A DNA stretch of 37,474 nt, taken from NCBI GenBank assembly GCA_023398615.1, contig JAEWSD010000169.1, positions 1 through 37,474 on the forward strand. The letters are read 5' to 3'. The number at the start of each line of letters is the position of its first letter. The first letter of the stretch is position 1. This DNA comes from Bacillota bacterium. Lineage in GTDB: Bacteria > Bacillota > Clostridia > Lachnospirales > Lachnospiraceae. A program made the translations under genes and the position numbers. The notes beneath the pieces were generated by a model. It made no database searches. It was given only the letters and a program-made list of their open reading frames with translations, and was not told the DNA's origin. Shown piece after piece: positions 14,604 to 22,244 of this stretch.

Positions 14604-17312
14604 TTACACCAGCTCAGCCACTATCACATGACCGTTTTTACTATCCAATGCCTGAATGTCACTTCTTTTTATAATCACCTTTTCGTATTCTGATACATAT
14701 TCTTTACCATCAATGGTAATCCTTCCGATCTGATAATCGCCGTATTCCTTTGACTCTTTATTTACATACTGAATCTTCAAGCTTCGGTCTGCAAATACCA
14801 GGGCGGCCGAAGCCTGTTTATCCGGATCAAACTGCTCCGGGGTTAATTTCGGTTCCAGCTTCAGATCACCGAACTCTCCTTTAACTCCGAACATTTCGGT
14901 CAGCACGGTGAGCAGCAGCCAGCTTGCGGCGCCGGTCAGGTAATGGTAAAGCCCTCTGCCGTTATCCCCGATATACTCCGGAATTCCCGGATAAATTTTG
15001 CACTTTTCAAAATCATCGCAATGCCTATACAGGCTGTTAATTACCTTATAACCTTCCTTTACGAACCCTCTCCGGTAAAGCGCGTTCCCATACATAACCG
15101 CCATATGGGAGAAAACCGCACCGTTTTCCTTGTGGCCGTAAGCAAAACCAAACATCCGGCCAAGGTCCGTCTTGACCTCCTTAAAGTCGGTATTCAGCTT
15201 ATAGCCGCCTATGGACGGATCATACAGATAGGCATCGGCCGACGAGACGATCTCCTTTATCTGCTCCGCATCCGCCGTTTCCGACATAATGGTGAATACC
15301 TGCCCGGTCAGCATCATCCGGACACCCAGCTCATGATCGCCTTCCACCCGCCTTCCGCTGTTGTCATAGTAGCCGTTATACCAGGAGTGTCCTTCCCTGT
15401 TTGTGATCCATTCTGTTTCCCGGATATGGTTTCTTACCCATTCCGCTTTGTTCCTCAGGTTCTTAGCCAGCCCGCGGCAGGAGATTTCCAGCCGGTTGCC
15501 GCTGACATGATGCCTGCAGGCATTGCAATACCGATACAGCAGCTCCTGCTTCTTTGTTATGTCATTGTACAGAGCGGGATCATCGGTTAAGAGTATTTCC
15601 ATTTCCTCAGCCAGGGTAACACTTGCCGTCCCTTCCCTGTCCAGCGCCTCCAACAACCCGGCCAAAAGCTTTAAATTACCGCCGTAAATCGAAGTAAAGG
15701 CAACACTTTCGCCGCGTTCCTTTGCCATGTCCAGGGCATCGTTCCAGTCTGCCCCGCGAAGCCGGATATGATTGTGCTCCCCGACATCATAAAATGCGGT
15801 AAGATGCTGCAAAAGCAGATGCTCAAGTATGGACCCCTTATATTCCGTACCGACGGCCGTCTTAAGATGGCTGCCGTCCTCCGGCTTCCATAAGGTATCC
15901 TTTTCTTCCCCTCTGACTGCCTGCGGGTCCTTAAAATAAGCATTCTCTTTCAGCAGCAGTCCGAGGTCGCCGCTTTGCATGATATAAAGATTCGTAGTAA
16001 GAAACGGCCACATACCGTGATCCATCCATACACGTGTGATGTTATTGCGATCTGCTATAAACTCTCCCTGCTTCGTTCCGATAATCGTAGCATTCGTTCC
16101 GTCAATGCGGACGCCGCCGAAATTGTCAATCAGCATCTCTCTGACCCCGCCGGGATTCATGATAAGCAGAGCCAGGCAATCCTGCCACAGATCTCTCCAG
16201 CCCCGGCCGCCTTTCCCGTAATCGTGATGGGGCAGGAAGGAACAGCCGTAGATTCTTCTTAACATCGGCTGGAAGTTCACCCAATGCATCCAGGAATCAA
16301 AATTCTCCGATGCCGAGGTATAGGCTACATTAATCTTTTCCTCCCAGTAGCGTTTTGTTTCTTCCAGAGAATGCCTGCAGGCATCCTCGGAAAGAAAGGC
16401 TGCGGCGGACGCCTCAAGGCTTTCTTTTGCGGTACCAAAGCCCATTGCTATGATATAGGTCTTTTGCTCTGAAGGAGCAAGGTTTATTTCCGGAAATCGT
16501 ATCCCGCCTAAGGCTTCACAACCGTCTCTGCGGTACCCTGCCTTTACCGGCTTAATGGCCGGATCAAAGACGGCCTGCGGGTTCTCAAAGCTGCCCCCAT
16601 CCCCAAGGAAATTCTCCACAGCCGGATAAAAGCCCTCCGGCAGCTCCCCATCTCCTGTTCCGCCGAATACACCGTATACTACGGTATTCTTATGGTGTCC
16701 CCTCTCATCAAAGGTAAGCGTAGGATTTAAAACAACACCGTTACCGGTTGTTTCTATCCGGTGAAGAAGGGAGGTCACATGCCTGTGATCTCTTATATTA
16801 TCCGCCGATCTTCCATACATCGGAACCGCTGCCGTCGGCGTAAGCTTCAACGGTTCAACGTCGTCATTCCGCAGCGTTACAACCATAAGTTCCAGCAGTT
16901 CTCCCATATAAGGAACAAAGGAGGTAATCTGTGAAGTAATTCCGTATTCAGCGGAGGTTCTGGTAAGCTTCTGCCACATAATCCCTGCTTCAAGAACCGT
17001 CTTATCCTTTCTGCCGGTAAATAGTTCGGCCTGCTGCTTCGCCGATTTGCCGGCTGCCGACCAGACACCTTTCCCTTTTATATTACACCAGAAGTTTCTC
17101 GAGGATTTATTATTGTGCAGGTCTTCGCTGCTGACCGGGGCCAGTAAAAACGTATTCTGTCCCAGCTTGCAGTCCCCGCCCAAATACGGCGTTATGCTGC
17201 TCATAACCCCGTTTTCATTTGCAATCGGGAAATAAAGATAATTCGTTAATTCCGGGTCCTCCAGCCGGAATGTTCCCCTCTCATCCATATAGTCGTAACC
17301 CTTTATAGCCAT
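14604..17312 (-). CDS. GH94 glycoside phosphorylase
   Basis: A 902-residue intracellular phosphorylase (no signal peptide) that splits a beta-linked disaccharide with phosphate to give a sugar 1-phosphate. GH94 marks are GKGGRGWRDLWQDCLALL (367-384), the Asp522/Asp525 pair in RGADWNDALD that supplies the general acid, and the GHSWYNGYYD and EGDHELGVRMMLTGQ stretches near 655-690. It is longer than typical cellobiose phosphorylase (about 810 residues), so laminaribiose or another beta-glucoside is possible. The start at 17312 follows GGAGGAG; an upstream ATG at 17339 gives an Arg-rich tail and was rejected. Glucose 1-phosphate made here could feed the adjacent GlgC/GlgD pathway. Confidence 0.87.
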   Translation of the reverse strand: MAIKGYDYMDERGTFRLEDPELTNYLYFPIANENGVMSSITPYLGGDCKLGQNTFLLAPVSSEDLHNNKSSRNFWCNIKGKGVWSAAGKSAKQQAELFTGRKDKTVLEAGIMWQKLTRTSAEYGITSQITSFVPYMGELLELMVVTLRNDDVEPLKLTPTAAVPMYGRSADNIRDHRHVTSLLHRIETTGNGVVLNPTLTFDERGHHKNTVVYGVFGGTGDGELPEGFYPAVENFLGDGGSFENPQAVFDPAIKPVKAGYRRDGCEALGGIRFPEINLAPSEQKTYIIAMGFGTAKESLEASAAAFLSEDACRHSLEETKRYWEEKINVAYTSASENFDSWMHWVNFQPMLRRIYGCSFLPHHDYGKGGRGWRDLWQDCLALLIMNPGGVREMLIDNFGGVRIDGTNATIIGTKQGEFIADRNNITRVWMDHGMWPFLTTNLYIMQSGDLGLLLKENAYFKDPQAVRGEEKDTLWKPEDGSHLKTAVGTEYKGSILEHLLLQHLTAFYDVGEHNHIRLRGADWNDALDMAKERGESVAFTSIYGGNLKLLAGLLEALDREGTASVTLAEEMEILLTDDPALYNDITKKQELLYRYCNACRHHVSGNRLEISCRGLAKNLRNKAEWVRNHIRETEWITNREGHSWYNGYYDNSGRRVEGDHELGVRMMLTGQVFTIMSETADAEQIKEIVSSADAYLYDPSIGGYKLNTDFKEVKTDLGRMFGFAYGHKENGAVFSHMAVMYGNALYRRGFVKEGYKVINSLYRHCDDFEKCKIYPGIPEYIGDNGRGLYHYLTGAASWLLLTVLTEMFGVKGEFGDLKLEPKLTPEQFDPDKQASAALVFADRSLKIQYVNKESKEYGDYQIGRITIDGKEYVSEYEKVIIKRSDIQALDSKNGHVIVAELV

Positions 17313-17350
17313 TCTTCTCCTCCGTCCGTCTCTGCGCATTGCTAAAATTT

Positions 17351-17395
17351 CGGGGGTATGTCCGCACTACCCGCTTTTAATCAGACATACCCCCG
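17351..17395 (-). terminator. Terminator after spoVG
   Basis: CGGGGGTATGTC (17351-17362) and GACATACCCCCG (17384-17395) are perfect 12-base arms with a 21-base loop, followed on the minus strand by AAATTTTAGC. It lies between spoVG and the GH94 start, 38 bases upstream of the latter, so it may also act as an attenuator-like stem in the GH94 leader. Confidence 0.65.
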
Positions 17396-17467
17396 TTATC
17401 CTTATCAAGCAAACATTACAAAATTACCGTGATAAGTTCAATTCCATTATCATAATGCATTTTCCTG

Positions 17468-17740
17468 TTATTCTTCCGTCAACTCTTCTGCGGCAGCGGA
17501 ATAACTTTCTAAAATTATCTTCTGAATCTTATCCCTTGTCTCAGAGTTAATCGGATGTGCAATGTCGCGATACTCCCCGTCGCCTGCTTTTCTGCTTGGC
17601 ATTGCGATGAACAATCCCTTTTCACCTTCAATGACCTTGATATCATGTACCACAAATTCGTTGTCAATCGTTATGGACACTACAGCCTTCATTTTACCCT
17701 CTTTACTTACTTTCCGTACACGCACGTCTGTTATCTGCAT
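17468..17740 (-). CDS. spoVG: SpoVG family DNA/RNA-binding regulator
   Basis: A 90-residue protein that matches SpoVG along its length: the MQITDVRVRKV start, the FVVHDIKVIEG stretch, the highly conserved GLFIAMPSRK, and the DIAHPINSETR segment. SpoVG proteins bind nucleic acid and influence sporulation, septation and surface or virulence genes in Firmicutes. The site GAAGGGAG precedes the ATG. It begins 39 bases after glgD on the same strand with no visible promoter of its own, so it is probably cotranscribed with glgC-glgD and ends at the 17351-17395 hairpin. Confidence 0.96.
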   Translation of the reverse strand: MQITDVRVRKVSKEGKMKAVVSITIDNEFVVHDIKVIEGEKGLFIAMPSRKAGDGEYRDIAHPINSETRDKIQKIILESYSAAAEELTEE

Positions 17741-17779
17741 ATTGTATATCTCCCTTCAAATATTTTATCCTCTTTGTAG

Positions 17780-18898
17780 CTAATCTGTAAATCTGTTGTT
17801 CTTTTCTACAACGATTTTAACCTGTCCATTTTCACCGATGTATGTCGTATTTGCTCTTATGGTATCACGGCTTTCTACAATACAATTCTCGATATGACTG
17901 TTGTCCCCGATATATGCTTCATTTAAAATAATGGAATTTTTGATTGTACAGTTATTTCCTATATAAACCTTCTTAAACAATATGGAGTTCTCTACCGCAG
18001 CGTTTATGATACAGCCGCTTGAAATCAGACTGTTTCTGACATAGGAACCCCGGTTATATTTTGCCGGGGGCAGATCGTCTATCTTCGAATAAATATCCGG
18101 ATATTCCCTGAAGAAATAGTCTCGGATATCCTTCCTTAAAAAATCCATATTGGTCCGATAGTAAGATTCTATAGTTGAAATGTTGCTCCAATAGGTATCC
18201 AGTTCATAGGCAAAAATTCTTTTCAGATTCCTGTACCGGATCAGAATATCCTTTACAAAATCGTGCCGTTCCTCATTTGCCGAGGTTTCCAGCAATTCGA
18301 TCAGCAGGCGCCTCCGGATGACATAGATTCCGGCAGACACCAGATTCCCTTTCGCAACCACCGGTTTTTCTTCGAATTCCGTAATCCTGCGGTCCTCGTC
18401 CGTATCAAGTATGCCGAAACGGTTTAAATCCCGGCCCTCAAGGCGTTTGCTGACTACGGTAATGTCAGCCCTCTTTGCGATATGGAATTCCAGTACTTTA
18501 TTGTAATCCAGCTTGTATACCCCATCGCCGGAAGCGATCACTACATAAGGCTCATGACTGTTCTTTAAAAAACTGATATTCTGATACATCGCATCGGCGG
18601 TGCCCCTGTACCAGAAGCTGTTGTCCGCCGTTATGGTCGGGGTAAATACGAACAGGCCGCCCTGCTTCCTTCCGAAATCCCACCATTTTGAGGAATTCAA
18701 GTGCTCATTTAAGGATTTCGCATTGTATTGCGTAATCACCGCCAGCTTCTGAATATGGGAATTCGACATATTGCTCAGCGCAAAATCAATGGCACGGTAG
18801 CTGCCGCCGACAGGCATTGCGGCAATTGCCCTTTTGACCGTCAATTCCTTTATCCGGCTGCTGTTGCCGCCTGCCAGTACAATTCCGATCGCCCTCAT
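17780..18898 (-). CDS. glgD: Glucose-1-phosphate adenylyltransferase regulatory subunit GlgD
   Basis: A 372-residue homologue of ADP-glucose pyrophosphorylase. It has the nucleotidyltransferase fold (VLAGGNSSRI at residue 7) but degenerate catalytic positions: ASGDGVYKLDY where GlgC has GGDHIYKMDY. A left-handed beta-helix follows (hexapeptide repeats from about residue 285). In Firmicutes GlgD pairs with GlgC and raises its activity. Its start overlaps the glgC stop by four bases (ATGA), which supports translational coupling and a fixed subunit ratio. Confidence 0.93.
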   Translation of the reverse strand: MRAIGIVLAGGNSSRIKELTVKRAIAAMPVGGSYRAIDFALSNMSNSHIQKLAVITQYNAKSLNEHLNSSKWWDFGRKQGGLFVFTPTITADNSFWYRGTADAMYQNISFLKNSHEPYVVIASGDGVYKLDYNKVLEFHIAKRADITVVSKRLEGRDLNRFGILDTDEDRRITEFEEKPVVAKGNLVSAGIYVIRRRLLIELLETSANEERHDFVKDILIRYRNLKRIFAYELDTYWSNISTIESYYRTNMDFLRKDIRDYFFREYPDIYSKIDDLPPAKYNRGSYVRNSLISSGCIINAAVENSILFKKVYIGNNCTIKNSIILNEAYIGDNSHIENCIVESRDTIRANTTYIGENGQVKIVVEKNNRFTD

Positions 18899-20169
18899 AC
18901 TCTGTCACCTGCCTTTATTAAATTCTCCCCGCTTTCCAGCAATCCGTCCGGATAGTCACCGGCTTCCGTGACACCGGATATGGCCGTATTCTTGCCGATC
19001 CTTACATGGTCCGGTATGCTGCTGTTCTCCGCAACCGTTACCAGACCAAAGGAATAAATACCCGGCGCAAGCTTATTCGGCAGTTCTTCACCGATACCAA
19101 GCTGTGAGCCGGCTCCGATTACAGCCCCTTCTGCTATTATGGCTTTATATACCCCGGCACCGTCTTTAATGACAGCCGCCTTCATGATAATGGAATCTCT
19201 TACAACCGCTCCCGGCCCGATATAAACGCCGGAACCGATAACCGAATTATGTACCTCTCCATAGATTTCGGAACCTTCACCGATAATTGCCTTCTCAATT
19301 ACGGCGGTATCCGCAACATACTGGGGAGGGATCGTATCGCTCTTCGTATAAATCTTCCAGAATTCTTCATACAGGTTAAACTCCGGTATCAGATCAATCA
19401 GCTCCATATTGGATTCCCAATAGGAGCCCAGCGTGCCGACATCCTTCCAGTAGCCCTTATATTCGTAAGCAAATATCCGGTCCCCCCGTTTGTGGCAGTA
19501 AGGAATGATATGCTTGCCGAAGTCACAGCCTTTTTGTTCCGACAGGGAGATCAGTGCCTCCTTTAGTACCTTCCAGGTAAAGATATAGATTCCCATCGAG
19601 GCCAGGTTGCTTCTCGGATTATCCGGTTTCTCTTCAAAATCCGTGATTTGCTTTCTTTCGTCCGTAATTACCACACCGAACCGGTGCGCCTCCTCCATCG
19701 GTACGGATATGGTTGCCAGGGTTATATCCGCATGATTGGATTTATGAAAATCAAGCATTACCTCGTAATCCATTTTATATATATGGTCACCGCCCAGAAT
19801 CAGGATATATTCCGGGTTATAGTATTCCATATAGCCCAGGTTCTGATAGACCGCATTGGCAGTTCCGGTGTACCATTCACTGTTTTTCGTCTTTTCGTAC
19901 GGCGGAAGGATGGAAACTCCCCCGATATTGCGATCCAGATCCCAGGGAATACCAATCCCGATATGTGTATTCAGCCTTAGAGGCTGATACTGGGTTATTA
20001 CGCCTACGGTATCCACGCCTGAGTTGATACAATTACTAAGCGGAAAGTCAATGATCCGGTATTTTCCTCCAAATGCAACCGCAGGCTTTGCAACATTTGA
20101 GGTCAGTACACCCAGTCTGGACCCTTGTCCACCAGCAAGAAGCATCGCTATCATTTCTTTCTTAATCAT
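18895..20169 (-). CDS. glgC: Glucose-1-phosphate adenylyltransferase GlgC
   Basis: A 424-residue enzyme making ADP-glucose from ATP and glucose 1-phosphate, the first committed step of bacterial glycogen synthesis. Visible features are AMLLAGGQGSRLG (8-20), KPAVAFGGKYRIIDFPLSN, GGDHIYKMDY, the FEEKPDNPRSNLASMGIY substrate region, and C-terminal hexapeptide repeats. The start at 20169 has AGAGGTGAT upstream; an ATG at 20199 lacks a site. A good promoter lies at 20201-20229. It is the first gene of glgC-glgD-spoVG. Branching enzyme and glycogen synthase are not in the window. Confidence 0.95.
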   Translation of the reverse strand: MIKKEMIAMLLAGGQGSRLGVLTSNVAKPAVAFGGKYRIIDFPLSNCINSGVDTVGVITQYQPLRLNTHIGIGIPWDLDRNIGGVSILPPYEKTKNSEWYTGTANAVYQNLGYMEYYNPEYILILGGDHIYKMDYEVMLDFHKSNHADITLATISVPMEEAHRFGVVITDERKQITDFEEKPDNPRSNLASMGIYIFTWKVLKEALISLSEQKGCDFGKHIIPYCHKRGDRIFAYEYKGYWKDVGTLGSYWESNMELIDLIPEFNLYEEFWKIYTKSDTIPPQYVADTAVIEKAIIGEGSEIYGEVHNSVIGSGVYIGPGAVVRDSIIMKAAVIKDGAGVYKAIIAEGAVIGAGSQLGIGEELPNKLAPGIYSFGLVTVAENSSIPDHVRIGKNTAISGVTEAGDYPDGLLESGENLIKAGDRV

Positions 20170-20200
20170 GTAATCACCTCTTGTTGTTGATTTTGACATT

Positions 20201-20229
20201 ATTATATCATTGTTTTACCAAAAAGTGAA
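20201..20229 (-). promoter_or_regulatory. Promoter of glgC-glgD-spoVG
   Basis: On the minus strand: TTCACT (20229-20224), a 17-base spacer and a perfect TATAAT (20206-20201), about 32 bases upstream of the glgC start. It gives a short leader. Confidence 0.6.
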
Positions 20230-20431
20230 CAAATTTTACAAAAATTTGATAATAATTATTCTGCAAAATTAGAGTAACAAAGGGAACTCAAAATATATTT
20301 CAATTCCGTCCGGCCTGATTTCCGGCCGAACAGAGGCTTATAAAAATGTAGTATTCGGGGTTAAGGCCATAAATGGTCAAGATTCAATAATGTTATTTAT
20401 TACATATTATGTAGGTATGTCGAAATTTTAA
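20230..20431. other. Divergent glgC/murC intergenic stretch
   Basis: This AT-rich part of the 357-base gap between glgC and murC holds no credible gene. The only structure seen is a short CGGCC/GGCCG hairpin near 20308-20326, too weak to call. Promoters flank it on both sides. Confidence 0.6.
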
Positions 20432-20459
20432 TTGTATTTTTAAAGGAAATGTTTATAAT
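20432..20459 (+). promoter_or_regulatory. Probable murC promoter
   Basis: A perfect TATAAT (20454-20459) lies about 70 bases before the murC start. The -35 is poor: TTGTAT at 20432-20437 with a 16-base spacer. Confidence 0.4.
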
Positions 20460-20526
20460 AGCTAATAGGCAGTAATAATAATAATATCTTAATAAAATGA
20501 AAAAAGAAGATAGGAAGTGCAGGTCT

Positions 20527-21930
20527 ATGTATAAAATTAATTTTAACAATCCAATTAAGATACATTTCATCGGAATCGGCGGTATCAGCATGAGCGGTTT
20601 AGCCGAGCTTTTACATACTATGGGCTTTCAGGTAAGCGGATCGGACTCGAAATCAAGCAAGATCACAAAGCATCTTGAGAATTTGGGCGTTACCGTATTA
20701 TATGGACAACGACCTTCGAATATTACACCTGATTTGGATCTGGTCGTTTATACCTCGGCAATAAAGGAAAATAATCCGGAGTATCAGGCGGTAATTCAGG
20801 CGGGAATCCCGATCATGGACCGGGCCGAGCTTATCGGCCAGGTAATGAAAAATTACAGCAACGCCATAGCCGTATCGGGTACGCACGGAAAAACCACCAC
20901 CACCTCCATGCTTTCACTTATTTTGCTGGAAGCAGGCATGGACCCTACCATATCCGTAGGCGGTATTCTGGATAATATCGGAGGCAATATCCGGATCGGG
21001 AAGTCGGAGCACTTCATAACGGAAGCCTGCGAGTATACCAACAGCTTCCTGAAGTTTAATCCGACCCGCAGTATTATACTTAACGTTGAGGCGGAGCATC
21101 TGGACTATTTCAAGGATCTTGACGACGTACGCAATTCGTTCCGCATGTTTGCAGAGCTCCTGCCAAAGGAAGGTCTGCTGGTAATCAACGGGGACATTGA
21201 CAATGTTCCTTATTTCACCCGGAACCTGGCCTGCCCGTTCATAACCTACAGCATAGATTCCGCAAAGCCTCCCGTTCCGGGCGTGCAGTCATATTACAGC
21301 GCGGCTGATATTGCTTTCGACGAATCGGGATACGGCAACTATGACTTAATGGAGAACGGGACCGTGTTAACACATATCAATCTGAATGTCATCGGCATCC
21401 ATAATATATCCAACTCACTTCCCGCGATCGCCCTGGCCAGAAGCTTAAATATCCCTCTTGATGTAATAAAAAAAGCCCTGCTTGATTTTACCGGGACGGA
21501 GCGGCGCTTCCAGTATAAAGGGAAAATCGGCGGCGTAACCGTCATCGATGACTATGCGCACCATCCGACTGAGGTTACCGCAACTCTGACCGCGGCACAG
21601 AATTATCCGCATAAGACAACCTGGTGCGTGTTCCAGCCCCATACCTATTCCAGGACAAAAGCCTTCTTAAAGGATTTCGCCGCCGCCCTGTCACTGGCTG
21701 ATAAGATCGTACTGGCCGATATCTATGCTGCCAGGGAGGTAAATCCGGGTGACATATCCTCAAAGGATCTACAGGAAGAACTGATTAAATTAGGTAAGGA
21801 AACCTACTATTTTAAATCTTTTGATGAAATTGAAAATTTTTTGCTTTTAAATTGTACGAACGGCGATCTGTTGATAACTATGGGTGCCGGAGACGTTGTC
21901 TCAATTGGAGAAGCCCTGTTAGGCGCATAG
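20527..21930 (+). CDS. murC: UDP-N-acetylmuramate--L-alanine ligase
   Basis: A 467-residue cytoplasmic ligase adding L-alanine to UDP-N-acetylmuramate with ATP in peptidoglycan synthesis. The N-terminal nucleotide-binding domain has HFIGIGGISMSGLAELL, the central domain has the P-loop VSGTHGKTTTTSM, and the C-terminal domain has TGTERRFQYKG and DDYAHHPTEV, all typical of MurC. The start at 20527 is preferred because of AGGAAG upstream and the family N-terminus; an ATG 30 bases earlier has no site. Its stop codon directly abuts the first DnaA box of the array at 21931. Confidence 0.96.
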   Translation: MYKINFNNPIKIHFIGIGGISMSGLAELLHTMGFQVSGSDSKSSKITKHLENLGVTVLYGQRPSNITPDLDLVVYTSAIKENNPEYQAVIQAGIPIMDRAELIGQVMKNYSNAIAVSGTHGKTTTTSMLSLILLEAGMDPTISVGGILDNIGGNIRIGKSEHFITEACEYTNSFLKFNPTRSIILNVEAEHLDYFKDLDDVRNSFRMFAELLPKEGLLVINGDIDNVPYFTRNLACPFITYSIDSAKPPVPGVQSYYSAADIAFDESGYGNYDLMENGTVLTHINLNVIGIHNISNSLPAIALARSLNIPLDVIKKALLDFTGTERRFQYKGKIGGVTVIDDYAHHPTEVTATLTAAQNYPHKTTWCVFQPHTYSRTKAFLKDFAAALSLADKIVLADIYAAREVNPGDISSKDLQEELIKLGKETYYFKSFDEIENFLLLNCTNGDLLITMGAGDVVSIGEALLGA

Positions 21931-21960
21931 TTATCCACATTATCCACAACCTTATCAACA
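21931..21960 (+). promoter_or_regulatory. DnaA-box cluster 1
   Basis: Two perfect TTATCCACA 9-mers abut at 21931-21939 and 21940-21948, followed by TTATCAACA (one mismatch) at 21952-21960. TTATCCACA is the high-affinity DnaA box known from bacterial origins. The cluster starts on the base after the murC stop codon. Confidence 0.8.
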
Positions 21961-21990
21961 ATTTTCGCAGGATAAGGCTGTGGATTTTTT
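21942..21990 (+). terminator. murC terminator built from the DnaA-box sequence
   Basis: ATCCACAACCTTATC (21942-21956) pairs with GATAAGGCTGTGGAT (21971-21985) with one mismatch in 15 and a 14-base loop, then a run of six T. This is a strong Rho-independent terminator that shares bases with the DnaA boxes. Confidence 0.8.
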
Positions 21991-22090
21991 AGTTCACATA
22001 ATTTTTTTCTACCACAATAGTCTTATTATACTGTACTCATTGATTTTTATATCTTTCAACTTTATTTTACATATTTTTACATAATCTTTC
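21991..22090. other. AT-rich stretch between the two DnaA-box clusters
   Basis: About 100 bases, strongly A+T-rich with long T and A runs and no gene. In an origin such a stretch would be the candidate unwinding element; here that role is unproven. Confidence 0.5.
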
Positions 22091-22097
22091 CTGCACC

Positions 22098-22124
22098 TTA
22101 TCCACATTATCCACACTATCCACA
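22098..22124 (+). promoter_or_regulatory. DnaA-box cluster 2
   Basis: Three abutting 9-mers in exact 9-base phase: TTATCCACA (22098-22106), TTATCCACA (22107-22115) and CTATCCACA (22116-22124, one mismatch). All point the same way as cluster 1, about 60-90 bases upstream of the dnaD -10 box. Confidence 0.8.
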
Positions 22125-22181
22125 TCATGGAACAATATATTATTTCCAGTAAAATAGCCTATTTTCTTATAATATTTCCTG

Positions 22182-22190
22182 TGTTATAAT
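22182..22190 (+). promoter_or_regulatory. Extended -10 promoter of the dnaD operon
   Basis: TGTTATAAT (22182-22190) is an extended -10 element, 54 bases before the dnaD start. No good -35 is seen, which is common for extended -10 promoters or for promoters helped by an activator such as DnaA upstream. Confidence 0.5.
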
Positions 22191-22244
22191 GTGCGTGACG
22201 AAACGGACTGCATAGAAAAACAAGTGTAATGTGAGGTTATCAGC

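Noticed and set aside
14943..15590. 215-codon plus-strand frame inside the GH94 gene
   Set aside because: Lies fully antisense to a well-conserved enzyme and has no initiation signals.
20306..20328. CCGGCC-containing hairpin in the glgC/murC gap
   Set aside because: Only five base pairs with no T-run; too weak to call.
21931..22124. Array of near-identical 9-mers read as a CRISPR or simple tandem repeat
   Set aside because: Units are 9 bases with no unique spacers and match the DnaA box; a regulatory or origin-type site explains them better.
21931..22244. The region called as the chromosomal origin oriC
   Set aside because: dnaA, dnaN, recF and rpmH are absent and flanking genes are murC and dnaD; origin activity cannot be claimed from boxes and AT content alone.
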